From: Bolinopsis microptera
Taxonomy: Eukaryota; Ctenophora; Tentaculata; Lobata; Bolinopsidae
Assembly (NCBI RefSeq): GCF_026151205.1
Contig: NC_087080.1
Coordinates: 1,187,268 to 1,251,267, forward strand
Direction: 5' to 3'
Length of the DNA stretch: 64,000 nucleotides
Part shown: one piece after another, positions 46,911 through 58,977 of the stretch
How positions within the stretch are numbered: position 1 is the first letter of the stretch
Layout: each line of letters opens with the position of its first letter
Program-made: the position numbers and the translations under genes
Notes under the pieces: generated by a model
Told to the model about the DNA's origin: nothing
Database searches by the model: none
What the model saw: only the letters and a program-made list of their open reading frames with translations

Positions 46911-47728
46911 TTCAAATATTAACAGTATCTCAATTTTTCAATACAAGCAGGTGATGCTACTATACATAATATGAGACTAAACAATCGCAGGTAAACCTCC
47001 TAATATTCAGTGTGCTCATATTAATATCTTGCAGTTCAAATGGATAAGCTTTAAAACAAAATATTTCTCTCTGGTTAGAAATCTTCCAGGTGTTAATGAT
47101 GTTTATAGTCTGAAAGGGATTGTTAACACATATATTATGTGAGTCAGATTTGGGCTATTTTAGACTCTTCCCCCACTGTAAGCCACTTTGCAGACAGCAA
47201 AGTATAGAAATTTCAAAATGTGGACTTGCTAGATGATTAGTTGTAAAAATTCTTTCTTTGCTCATACATATACTGCTGCTGCAATGGTATTCTGGTGAAA
47301 AGCAATAATTATATTGTCAGGGGTCTTTTATTATATTATCTATTATATTTGAGTATAAATTATAATACATTTTACCTTATATTTAACCATCACTCCCATC
47401 TAGGAAGTACTATTTGTGTATGTAATTGAGATCGTATCAGTGCCTTTCATTCTACTCAACGCGTTTCATTCTACTCTAAACAAGCTTGACAATATCAACA
47501 CAAATAGATTGGCGTTAGTTTCTAAAGCATAATTTTTATTCATAATTGAGTAATTGCAATTGTTTTATTTTTAGATGAGATAATTCGTGATGGTGTGTTG
47601 AGAATTAATTCATCCATTTCTTTTATTTGAATCACGGTATGAATGCAAAGTTTGTCAATGATCGAATTTACAATAATTTATGTAATTTATATGATATTAT
47701 TATTTATCTAATATTTTGATATCCTAGA

Positions 47729-48289
47729 ATGTCTAAAGATTTTAAACAAGAGATTAAATCAGAACAAGTGGAGATCTCAGATAAATACAACGGTTTCCTC
47801 TGCCCAATGTGCGGAGCACATTTCTTTTCAGAAGACTTCTTTGTTGAGCACATCAAAGAACATAAATCAGTGTCAAATTGTTCCATAAAACAAAAAATTA
47901 AATCTAGTGCCTCAATTATAATATCCGCTCGGTCAAGATATGGTAAAGATGAAAGGAAAAAGGAACAGAAAGGGCGGGTGTTGTACGGTCCTAGTATTCC
48001 AAAGAGGAAACGTAATGCTCCCAAAGAAAGGGAATGGAGCAAAATTTCCCGGGACAGGAAGAAGAAGGATCCCTGTCTCTACCAAGAATGTCTAAGAAAA
48101 GACAGGGAAAGGAAGAAACCCTTTAAATGCTCTGTGTGTTTATATGCTGGAAGTAGAGCTAGTGCACTCACTAGTCATATGAGAATTCACTCGGGAGAGA
48201 AACCCTTCAAATAGTCAGATTGTTCGTTTGCTACAAGACAAGCAGGTAATCTTACTAGACATATGAGAATTCACTCAGGTAAAAAATGA
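47729..48289 (+). pseudogene. C2H2 zinc-finger gene, array member 8, linker replaced, early stop
   Basis: The first N-terminal finger is intact. From about 47911 to 48115 the second N-terminal finger and the linker are replaced by unrelated, highly basic sequence (KDERKKEQKGR, PKRKRNAPKERE, RDRKKKD). One finger follows, and then TAG at 48212-48214 takes the place of a finger's first cysteine codon. A last partial finger and TGA at 48287 follow. The replacement stays in frame, so a short protein with 161 residues could be made. Confidence 0.75.
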
Positions 48290-48949
48290 TTCAAATATTA
48301 ACAGTATCTCAATATTTTAATACAAGCAGGTGATGTTACAATACATAATATGAGACTAAACTATTGGAGGTAACCCTCCAAATATTCAGTGTGCTCATAT
48401 TAATATCTTGCAGTTCAAATGGATAATCTTTAAAACAGAATATTTCTCTCTGGTTAGAAATCGTCCAGATGTTAATGATGTTTATAGTCTGAAAGGGATT
48501 GTTAACATAATATGTGAGTCAGATTTGGGTTATTTTGACTCTTCCTCCACTGTAAGCCACTTTGCAGACAGTCTTAGCATAGAAATTTCAAAATGGGGAC
48601 TTGCTAGAAGATAAGTTGTAAAAATGGTATTCTGGTGAAAAGCAATAATCATATCATCATAAATAGATCCAATTTACAATAATTTTTGTAATTTTTATGA
48701 TATTATTATTAATATCTAATATTTTGATATCCTAGATATCTATACAAATAGATTGACGGTAGATTCTAAAAGTGTTTTATTTTAGATGAGATAATTAGTG
48801 TTGGTGTGTTGAGAATTAATTCATCCATTTATTTTATTTGAATTTCTTTGTATCACGGTATGAATGCAAAATATCTCGAAGATCCAATTTACAATAATTT
48901 ATGTAATTTAAATTATATTATTATTTATCTAATATTTTGATATCCTAGA

Positions 48950-49856
48950 ATGTCTAAAGGTTTTAAACAAGAGATCAAATCAGAACAAGTGGAGATCTCA
49001 GAGAAATCCAATGGTTTCCTCTGCCCAAAGTGCGGAGCACATTTCTTTTCAGAAGACTTCTTTGTTGAGCACATCAAAGAACATAAATCAGTATCAAATT
49101 GTTCCATAAAACAAAAAATAAAATCTGAATCGAATAAACCGTCTGTTTTCATGTGTCCAGTTTGTGCTGAACATGTTTACTCAGACACTCAGCTAATAAA
49201 ACATGTTAAACAGCACCATGATCACAGCAGCCAAGAAGTACCTGAAAACCTTGATAATGCAGATAACTTGACGGGATTAGAACCTCAGAAAACGTTAGTT
49301 CTGTGTCCTAGTGAGAGTTTGTCACTTGTCAGTGAAACCCTTCAAATGTTCAGAGTGTTCATATGCTACAAGTAGAACTAGTGACCTTACTAGACATATG
49401 GGTATTCACTCTGGAGAGAAACGCTTCAAATGTTCAGAGTGTTCATATGCTACAAATAGAACTAGTGACCTTACTAGACATATGGGTATTCACTCTGGAG
49501 AGAAACGCTTCAAATGTTTAGAGTGTTCGTTTGCTACAAGACAAGCAGGCCATCTTACTAGACATATGAAGATTCACAATGAAGAAAAACCCTTTAAATG
49601 TTCTGTGTGTTCATTTGCTGCAAGTCAAGCAAGTAATCTTACTACACATATGAGAATTCACTCTGGAGAGAAACCCTTCAAATGTTCAGAGTGTTCGTTT
49701 GCTGCGAGTAGAGCTGGTAATCTTACTACACATATGGATATTCACTCTGGCGAAAAACCCTTCAAATGTTCAGAGTGTTCATATGCTACACGTAGAGCTG
49801 GTAATCTTACTAGACATATGAAAATTCAATGTGTTGAAAAAAGATTCAAATATTAG
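48950..49856 (+). pseudogene. C2H2 zinc-finger gene, array member 9, 7-base insertion
   Basis: The family N-terminus (CPKC for CPMC in the first finger) is followed by a frameshift where GTTTGTCAGTG became GTTTGTCACTTGTCAGTG, a 7-base near-duplication at about 49324-49330. The frame continues with six fingers ending KIQCVEKRFKY. This lesion is not in a homopolymer and is more convincing than the others. Confidence 0.82.
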
Positions 49857-50201
49857 CAGTTTCTCAATAATTGTAGCATCACCTGCTTGTATTGAAACAT
49901 TATTTCAATACAAGCAGGTGATGTTACAATACTACCTATATAATACCTCCGCCACTGAGTGCGGATCGCGATAATTCCCGACAGCTTGCTGGAGGGAACG
50001 TGAGGGCACGAAGTAGTGGAGGTATTATATTTTTCCCTTCCGGGAATTATATCCACTAAAAGTCTGGGACACGGAGAGCTGATAATTTGCACATTTTTCC
50101 CGCAAGGGAAGCGAAGGTATTATCAGCATAGACTCAGACTGGCTGGCGGCAAGTTTCAAAAAAATAACACCGGCGTTCTATATATCAGACACTATATTGT
50201 A

Positions 50202-50474
50202 CTAGCAGGAACCCGTCTAACCCTAAAATGGTGTCAAGACTCAAGAGACTAAAACAATTATTACCTATTTAATTCGCGTTTTTGACACCACTTGGGGTAC
50301 CAAATTTTGGGCTCTAAAACTCCTATTTCTTGGCCAATTTTTTATTTTTTCATGCTGATTTGGAGGCCATTAAAGCATTTGACCCAGTCAAAAAAGTTTC
50401 AGTTGTATATCTTTTACGGTTTTTGCAGAAATTCGCGTTAAAGTTGATGCCGTGGTGTCAGTAAAATGGCACAG

Positions 50475-50558
<84 letters not shown>

Positions 50559-50585
50559 TATCGTCTCGCTTTATATATAGTAAGA
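50202..50585 (-). mobile_element. Helitron-like element, copy A
   Basis: On the minus strand the element starts TCTTACTATATATAAAGCG and ends CCTGCTAG, and sits exactly between A and T. The empty site survives in the spacer after member 6 (CGCCATACAATATAG near 45606-45625). TC at the 5' end, CTAG at the 3' end and A/T insertion without duplication are Helitron hallmarks. No Rep/helicase is present. I could not find the usual 3' hairpin. Copy A carries a long (AT)n run at about 50478-50562, short in copy B. Confidence 0.78.
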
Positions 50586-51265
50586 TGGTGCGCACGTATC
50601 GGATTACACCCCTTCCAATCGGAACCGGAAGGTATAATAATTCATAATAGGAAACTAAACAATTGCATGAAACCCTTTAAATATTCAGTGTGCTCATATT
50701 AATATCTTGCAGTTCAAATGAATAATCTTTAAAATAAAATATTTCTCTCTGGTTAGAAGTCTTCCAGATGTTAATGATGATTATAGTCTGAAAGGGATTG
50801 TTAACATATTATGTAAGTCAGATTTGGGCTATTTTAGACTCTTCCCCCACTGTAAGCCACTTTGCAGACAGCCTTAGTATAGAAATTTCAAAATGGGGAC
50901 TTGCTAGAAGATTAGTTGTAAAAATCTAAAAATGCTATCTTTGCTCATAATATGCTGCTGCAATGGTATTATCTTGTTTTAAAATGTCTGAAAATTCATT
51001 CTGGTGCAAAGCAATAATTATATCAACGCAATAACAAATAGATTGACGGTAGTTTCTAAAGCATTATTTTTATTCATAATTGCAAGTGTTTTATTTTAGA
51101 TGAGATAAGTCGTGTTGGTGTTTTGAGAATTAATTCATCAATTTATTTTATTTGAATTTCGTTGTATCACGGTATGAATGCAAAATTTCTCGAAGATCCA
51201 ATTTACAATAATTTATGTAATTTATATGATACTATTATTAATATCTAATATTTTGATATCCTAGA

Positions 51266-52312
51266 ATGTCTAAAGGTTTTAAACAAGAGATCAAATCAGA
51301 ACAAGTGGAGATCTCAGAGAAATCCAACGGTTTCCTCTGCCCAATGTGCGGAGCACATTTCTTTTCAGAAGACTTCTTTGTTGAGCACATCAAAGAACAT
51401 AAATCAGTATCAAATTGTTCCATCAAACAAGAAATAAAATCTGAATCAGATAAACCGTCTGTTTTCATGTGTCCAGTTTGTGCTGAACATGTTTACTCAG
51501 ACACTCAGCTAATAGAACATGTTAAACAGCACCATGATCACAGCAGCCAAGAAGTACCTGAAAACCTTGATAATGCAGATAACTTGACGGGAGCAGAACC
51601 TCAGAAAACGTTAGTTCTGTCTCCTAGTGAGAGTTTGTCAGTGAAACCCTTCAAATGTTCAGAGTGTTCATATGCTACAAGTAGAGCAGGTACTCTTACT
51701 AGACATATGAAAATTCACTCTGGAGAAAAACCCTTTAAATGTTCAGAGTGTTCATATGCTGCAAGAGATGCAGGTGATCTCACTAAACATATAAAGAGAA
51801 TTCACTTTGGAGAGAAACCCTTTAAATGTTCAGAGTGTTTATTTGCTACATCACGATCCAGTGATTTAACTAGACATATGGGAATTCACTCTGGAGAGAA
51901 ACCCTTTAAATGTTCAGAGTGTTCATTTGCTGCAAGAGAAGCAGGTAATCTCACTAAACATATGCGAATTCACTCTGGAGAGAAACCCTTTAAATGTTCA
52001 GAGTGTTCATATGCTGCAAGAGATGCAGGTACTCTTACTAGACATATGAGAATTCACTCTGGAGAGAAACCCTTTAAATGTTCAGAGTGTTCATATGCTG
52101 CAAGAGATGCAGGTACTCTTACTAGACATATGAGAATTCACTCTGGAGAGAAACCCTTTAAATGCTCTGTGTGTTCATTTGCTGCAAGAGAAGCAGGTTA
52201 TCTCACTCAACATATAACGAGAATTCACTCTGGAGAGAAACGCTTCAAATGTTCAGAGTGTTCATATGTTACAAGTATAGCTGGTAATCTTACTAGACAT
52301 GTGAGCAGGTGA
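51266..52312 (+). CDS. C2H2 zinc-finger protein, array member 10
   Basis: 348 residues: family N-terminus (FKQE), linker and eight fingers. Fingers 5 and 6 are identical in sequence ([17 protein letters not shown]), a sign of very recent single-finger duplication. The last finger ends early (TRHVSR) because the coding region runs into spacer sequence, losing the final histidine through a small deletion relative to members 2 and 3. Confidence 0.88.
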   Translation: MSKGFKQEIKSEQVEISEKSNGFLCPMCGAHFFSEDFFVEHIKEHKSVSNCSIKQEIKSESDKPSVFMCPVCAEHVYSDTQLIEHVKQHHDHSSQEVPENLDNADNLTGAEPQKTLVLSPSESLSVKPFKCSECSYATSRAGTLTRHMKIHSGEKPFKCSECSYAARDAGDLTKHIKRIHFGEKPFKCSECLFATSRSSDLTRHMGIHSGEKPFKCSECSFAAREAGNLTKHMRIHSGEKPFKCSECSYAARDAGTLTRHMRIHSGEKPFKCSECSYAARDAGTLTRHMRIHSGEKPFKCSVCSFAAREAGYLTQHITRIHSGEKRFKCSECSYVTSIAGNLTRHVSR

Positions 52313-52858
52313 TGCTACAATACATAATATGAGACTAAACAATCGCAGGTAACCCTCTTAATATTTAGTGTGCTCATAATACTATCTTGCAGTTCAAATG
52401 GATAATCTTTAAAACAAAATATTTCTCTCTGGTTAGAAATCTTCCAGATGTTAATGATGTTTATAGTCTGAAAGGGATTGTTAACATATTATGTGAGTCA
52501 GATTTGGGCTATTTTAGACGCTTCCCCCTGTGTAAGCCACTTTGCAGACAGTCTTAGCATAGAAATTTCAAAATGGGGACTTGCTAGAAGATTAGTTTTA
52601 AAATTGCTATCTTTGCTCATAATATGCTGCTGCAATGGTATTATGATGTTTTAAAATGTCTGAAGATTCATTCTGGTGAAAAGCAGTAGTTATATCATCA
52701 CAAATATATTAGTTAGCAAGTGTTTTATTTAAGATGAGATAAATTGTTGATTGAGTGTTGAGAATTAATTCATCCATTTTTTTATTTAAATTTCTTTGTA
52801 TCACGGTATGAATGCAAAATTTCTCGAAGATCCAATTTACAATGATTTTTGTAATTTA

Positions 52859-54251
52859 CGGGTAAACCGCCCCTAAAACGTCACCGGTTTTTTGGCCCAG
52901 ATTGCCGAGTTACTAGGGCTAAATTTACAGGGTTCTAAAGTGTCTAGGAATGATATTTAAACCTTTTTCTAGCCTGCCAGGAAGTTTGGAAATTTGAAAA
53001 TAAAATCAGGTACAATTTTGTTGACGTTGAAATGGAGTCACTTTTAAAACACCACCCCTAAAATGTCAACTCTCTATGTGTGATAATTACAAAATGTACA
53101 GGAGGCCTGATTTATCTTTTGTCACTAGTACTATTTGTTTTGTCTTATTAAAACATTAAGCTACTTGAAAACATTCACTCACTAAAGGAAGTACCTCAAA
53201 ACCGTAATCACCCCCTAAAATGTCACGTGCACCACCCCTAAAACGTCAGCTAAAACAAGTTGTGTAGCACTCAGACTGTTGCTCAATTATTAATTTTAAC
53301 CACTTCTTGGACAAATATAACCTATTTCTGAGAGGTGTCGACTAGAATTTCTCTCTCTGTTGAAAAAAAAATGGTGGAATTTCGTCAATTTACTTTTTGT
53401 GACATTTTGGGGACTTTTTTTTGAATACCCAGAACTTACGGCAAAACAGTAACTCAGTCAACAAAATTAACACCTGTAGTTAGATTATCTAGTTAACCTA
53501 TGATATGCCCCCTAAAATGTCATTTTTTTCTCCCCTAAAATGTCAAATTTGTATTTGGTCGCATGGTGTGCGATAATAGCTCTTGTTTTGGCACTTGTTA
53601 ATTATTAACATCAAGAATTAACGAAATGTGAGTATGCATTGCATCTTAGGAAAAGCCTGAGTAATTTGATCAGGTTAAAATGACATTTTAGGGGGGATAA
53701 TTAGACATTTTAGGGGATGTTTATTGCGATTAATAAAATACAACTAATTCCTTGAGCTGCCAAAGCTTTCCAATATTACCATTAGATGCTAAATATGATG
53801 TTTAATAGGCTGGTACCTCCATTTTATGGTGCTTGTAGTCTCAAAGCCAGAATCTGATAAAATTACATTTTAGGGGGCGGCCAGTTGACATTTTAGGGGA
53901 AGGTAGTAATATTGAGTAATGTATAACTTTCCATATCTCCAGTCATATGTACAAAGTTGCTAAAATATGTAAATATCACTATCCTAGACCAAAACTGAGT
54001 TAATATTAATGAATTCCAGAGTTATAAAATTGTGCGCTTTTTTTTCAAAAGAAAAAAATTCGTACAAATTGAAAAAAATGCCCTTGTGGCATCATTTAGA
54101 TTCAATTTCGGGATGTGGCAGGGTCTGAATGATATTTTTTTATGTTTAGGAGTTACAAATGATTAGGTAAGATACTTTCTAAGAAGATGGAATCCAATCA
54201 ATCAAGAGTGGCGTTTTAGAGGTGGGTGACATTTTAGGGGCGGTTTACCCT
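52859..54251. mobile_element. 1393-bp TA-flanked element with mirrored CCCCTAAAATGTCA motifs
   Basis: Ends (C/A)GGGTAAACCGCCCCTAAAA are inverted repeats flanked by TA (52857-52858 and 54252-54253); the empty site GTAATTTATATGATA is present before other members. CCCCTAAAA(T/C)GTCA faces right at 52870, 53055, 53212, 53235, 53508 and 53532, and left at about 53681, 53704, 53864, 53886 and 54227, with one exception near 53399. No transposase frame. Just beyond, 54252-54291 is a palindrome of host ATATGATATTATTAT sequence followed by a second GGTTTACCC end. Confidence 0.82.
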
Positions 54252-54340
54252 TATATGATATTATTATATATAATAATAATATCATATAAGGTTTACCCTT
54301 ATATGATATTATTATTTATCTAATATTTTGATATCCTAGA

Positions 54341-55060
54341 ATGTCTAAAGATTTTAAACAAGAGATCAAATCAGAACAAGTGGAGATCTCAGAGAAATCC
54401 AACGGTTTCCTCTGCCCAATGTGCGGAGCACATTTCTTTTCAGAAGACTTCTTTGTTGAGCACATCAAAGAACATAAATCAGTATCAAATTGTTCCATCA
54501 AACAAGAAATAAAACCTGAATCAGATAAACCGTCTGTTTTCATGTGTCCAGTTTGTGCTGAACATGTTTTCTCAGACACTCAGTTAATAGAACATGTTAA
54601 ACAGCACCATGATCACAGCAGCCAAGAAGTGCCTAAAAACCTTGATAATGCAGATAACTTGACGGGAGTAGAACCTCAGAAAACTTTAGTTCTATCTCCT
54701 AGTGAGAGTTTGTCAGTGAAACCCTTCAAATGTTCAGAGTGTTCATATGCTACAAGTAGAACTAGTGACCTTACTAGACATATGAGAATTCACTCTGGAG
54801 ACAAACCCTTCAAATGTTCAGAGTGTTCATTTGCTGCAAGAGAAACAGGTACTATTACTAGACATATGAGAATTCACTCTGGAGAGAAACCCTTCAAATG
54901 TTCAGAATGTTCATATGCTGCAAGTCAAGCAGGTAATCTTACTAGAAATACGAGAATTCACTCTGGAGAGAAACCCTTTAAATGTTCAGAGTGTTCATGT
55001 GCTGTGAGTAGAGCTAGTGCAATTACCAGTCTTAAGAAAATTCACTCTTGTGAAAAATGA
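54341..55060 (+). CDS. C2H2 zinc-finger protein, array member 11
   Basis: 239 residues: family N-terminus, linker, two good fingers, a third with its first histidine changed to Asn (LTRNTRIH) and a degenerate last finger (CAVSRASAITSLKKIH) as in member 1. The frame is open, but with so few intact fingers its DNA binding would be weak or short-range. Confidence 0.82.
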   Translation: MSKDFKQEIKSEQVEISEKSNGFLCPMCGAHFFSEDFFVEHIKEHKSVSNCSIKQEIKPESDKPSVFMCPVCAEHVFSDTQLIEHVKQHHDHSSQEVPKNLDNADNLTGVEPQKTLVLSPSESLSVKPFKCSECSYATSRTSDLTRHMRIHSGDKPFKCSECSFAARETGTITRHMRIHSGEKPFKCSECSYAASQAGNLTRNTRIHSGEKPFKCSECSCAVSRASAITSLKKIHSCEK

Positions 55061-55745
55061 TTCAAATATTATCAGTATCTCAATATTTCAATACAAGCAG
55101 GTGATGCTATAATAAATAATATGAGACTAAACAATTGCAGGTAACCCTCTTAATATTCAGTGTGCTCATATTACTATTTTGAATTGCAGTTCAAATGGAT
55201 TTAAGCTTTAAAACAAAATATTTCTCTCTGGTTAGAAATCTTCCAGGTGTTAATGATGTTTATAGTCTGAAAGGGATTGTTAACACATATATTATGTGAG
55301 TCAGATTTGGGCTATTTTAGACTCTTCCTAGCAAGTCCCCATTTTGAATTTGTATACGGTTTTAGTATAGAAATTTCAAAATGGGGACTTGCTAGAAGAT
55401 AAGTTGTAAAAATTCTATCTTTGCTCATAATCTGCTGCTGCAATGGTATTATGATGTTTTAAAATGTCTGAAGATTCATTCTGGTGAAAAGCAATAATTA
55501 TATCAACACAATAACAAATAGATTGACGGTAGTTTCTAAAGCATTATTTTTATTCATTATTGCCAGTGTTTTATTTTAGGTGAGATAAGTCGTGTTGGTG
55601 TGTTGAGAATTAATTCATCCATTTATTTTATTTTAATTTCGTTGTATCACGGTATGAATGCAAAATTTCTCGAAGATCCAATTTACAATAATTTTTATAA
55701 TTTATATGATATATTATTATTTATCTAATATTTTGATATCCTAGA

Positions 55746-56057
55746 ATGTCTAAAGATTTTAAACAAGAGATCAAATCAGAACAAGTGGAGATCTCAGAGA
55801 AATCCAACGGTTTCCTCTGCCCAATGTGCGGAGCACATTTCTTTTCAGAAGACTTCTTTGTTGAGCACATCAAAGAACATAAATCAGTATCAAATTGTTC
55901 CATCAAACAAGAAATAAAATCTGATTCAGATAAACCATCTGTTTTCATGTGTCCAGTTTGTGCTGAACATGTTTACTCAGACACTCAGCTAATAGAACAT
56001 GTTAAACAGCACCATGATCACACTAGAATACGAGAATTCACTCTGGAAAACCCTTAG
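55746..56057 (+). pseudogene. C2H2 zinc-finger gene, array member 12, N-terminal part only
   Basis: The family N-terminus is intact through the second finger (QHHDH). The sequence then jumps to the end of a finger repeat (AGAATACGAGAATTCACTCTGG) in another frame and stops at 56057. An internal deletion has removed the linker and the finger array. A 103-residue product with only the two N-terminal fingers is possible. Confidence 0.75.
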
Positions 56058-56850
56058 TAATGTTCAGATTTCATTGCTGGAGTAAGCAGTATCAATACCG
56101 TCTTAGAAAACCTTCAAGTCTCATGTGAACAAGTATTGATTAAATATACGATATCCTGGACTTATGTATGGTTCGAGAAACTTCAATGTTCAGATGTGGT
56201 TTTACACACGCCTGACTTACACTAAGTTTCCTCTAGAATAATCAAATGTTCGAGTGTCAACTAAACAATTGCAGGTAACTTCTTAATTAATGGCCAATTA
56301 CTAGTTGAAAAATAACTCAAATGGATTTTAAGCTTTTTAAAACGAACATATTCTCTCTGTTAGTAAATCTTCCAGATTGTTAATGAGTTTATAGTCTAAA
56401 GGGATTGTATACATATATTATTGTAGTCAATTGGACAATTTAGTACTCATTTTTTCATAATACTTTGTAAGTTTAATGTTATACGTTTAGATAGGAAATT
56501 TCAAAATGATACTTGCTAAAGATTATTTAAATAATTCTATCAAATTGCTCATATTAATGTGCAATGGTAATATGAATAGTTTTAAAATTCTGAAATTCGT
56601 TCTTGCGAAAGCAATAATTATTAAACTATACAAATAGATTGACGGTAGTTCAAATATTATTTGATTATATGCCAGTTTTTATTTAGGTGAGTAATCTGTT
56701 GGGCTGTTGAGAATTAATTCATCCATTATTTTATTTTAATTCGTTGTTACCATCACGAATGAATCAAAATTTCTCGAGATCCAATTTACAATGATTTATA
56801 ATTTATATGATTTATTATTTATGTATCTAAGGCTAATTATTATATCCTAA
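56058..56850. other. Decayed or poorly sequenced copy of the family spacer
   Basis: It follows the order of the normal spacer (GATTGACGGTAG, TTGAGAATTAATTCATCC, GATCCAATTTACAAT) but with many one-base gaps and substitutions. Flanking zinc-finger sequence on both sides is nearly identical to the other members. Confidence 0.6.
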
Positions 56851-57723
<873 letters not shown>

Positions 57724-58426
57724 CAGTCTTAAATGTTACTGTTTTTTAATTCGGGAGCATCTTACGATTTTTATCATATTACTTGATTGTTAATAAAGGA
57801 TTAAATTAAAAACTACATAGCATAGTATTATTTTATTGCTCACTAACGAAGTTTATGACGTAGTCTATTTGTTTCATTCAATATCTTGTTTGTAAGTTAC
57901 ATGTTATAGATCTATGGATGGAAATGTTCGGGAAAAATGATTACTGTTCATTAAATCGTAATTATTTGAAGCTGCATATTTAAAAAAAGTAAATCCATTT
58001 AAATGTTGATTTCAACATAAAAATGACTTTATTCTATCATAATTGGGTATTTTCCCAGATTACATTATTTTTTTAATAGGTATAGCGCACGATGAAGGCA
58101 TATGGTAGAAAATGATGAATGACAATGGCAAGTTTGTTGATAGTATAGTTGATGGACATCTTTCTGTTAAACCGACAGGTGAATACATTAATTGTTGTTG
58201 CTGAGTATACCATTAGAATTAGAAGCACAGGTCCAGATAATCTTCAGCATTTATTAACTCTTTGACTTGAAACCGTTTACTGCTCCATGTCTCAAATATG
58301 ATTTGATGTATTAAATCGGGCTGTAATTCATTCATATTCCATCAAAATGCCAAAAGGCCATGAATAAGATTTTGATAAATATATTTAATAATAATCAATA
58401 AATATGACTTGTAATTATCCTGTCAG
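57724..58426. other. No gene recognised
   Basis: AT-rich. A stretch at 58081-58182 is bracketed by acceptor-like TTTTTAATAG and donor-like ACAGGTGAAT, but all three frames have stops. It could contain upstream introns of the PH-like gene. Confidence 0.5.
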
Positions 58427-58977
58427 GGACCATAGCTGCTCTCCTACCCTGGCCTAAGAAATGGTATGTTTTAATGATCTTTACTGTTTTACTGACGTAA
58501 GTGATGGTGGGTGCTTGTTGGTGATGGCGGGTGCTTGTTGGTGATGGTGGGTGATGGTGGGTGCTTGTTGGTGATTGTTGGTGATGGTGGGTACTTGTTG
58601 GTGATGGTGGGTGATGGTGGGTGCTTATTGGTGATTGTTGGTGATGGTGGGTGCTTGTTGGTGATGGTGGGTGATGGTGGGTGCTTGTTGGTGATTGTTG
58701 GTGATGGTGGGTACTTGTTGGTGATGGTGGGTGATGGTGGGTGCTTGTTGGTGATTGTTGGTGATGGTGGGTGCTTGTTGGTGATGGTGGTTGATTGTGA
58801 TATTAACAATATAACTATATAACCCAGGATATCATGTGATCTGATCGACGGATTGCTGCGTATTTACAACAAAGAGGCTGACGAGGAGTGCCAAACTGTG
58901 ATACACTTACCTGGCTCTGAGTTTGCTGTAGACTCTAAAGAGCCGCTCCAGTTCTCGGTGGATGTTAAACATCCTCA
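58427..58977 (+). CDS. Two exons of a probable PH-domain protein, partial gene
   Basis: Exon A is 58427-58463 (after TGTCAG, before GTATGT) and exon B 58828-58977 (after AACCCAG, before GTAAGT). Exon B is open in one frame only. The phases agree, since A ends with TG and B begins with G to give Trp. The joined peptide around KKWISCDLIDGLLRIYNKE and then QTVIHLPGSEF resembles the first strands of a pleckstrin-homology domain, which binds phosphoinositides or proteins. I cannot name the family. Other exons were not found; downstream sequence is filled with repeats and a LINE. Confidence 0.55.
58500..58797. repeat. Higher-order minisatellite of 10-mers, 60-bp period
   Basis: Units such as GTGATGGTGG, GTGCTTGTTG and GTGATTGTTG are arranged in a fixed 60-base order repeated about five times. 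The fourth 10-mer alternates between GTACTTGTTG and GTGCTTGTTG, giving a 120-base higher-order period. It lies in the intron between the two PH-like exons. Confidence 0.9.

Noticed and set aside
37916..48614. Plus-strand frames beginning MQFKW in several zinc-finger spacers
   Set aside because: The frame is broken in other members (for example a stop soon after FKWI in member 1) and diverges like non-coding spacer.
36630..55948. A recurring 75-residue minus-strand frame (MKTDGL...ILGYQNIR) opposite the start of most zinc-finger genes
   Set aside because: It is the reverse of the conserved N-terminal coding sequence. It is kept because the sense codons are kept, and it has no independent features.
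58081..58182. Candidate exon between an acceptor-like and a donor-like site upstream of the PH-like exons
   Set aside because: All three frames contain stops.
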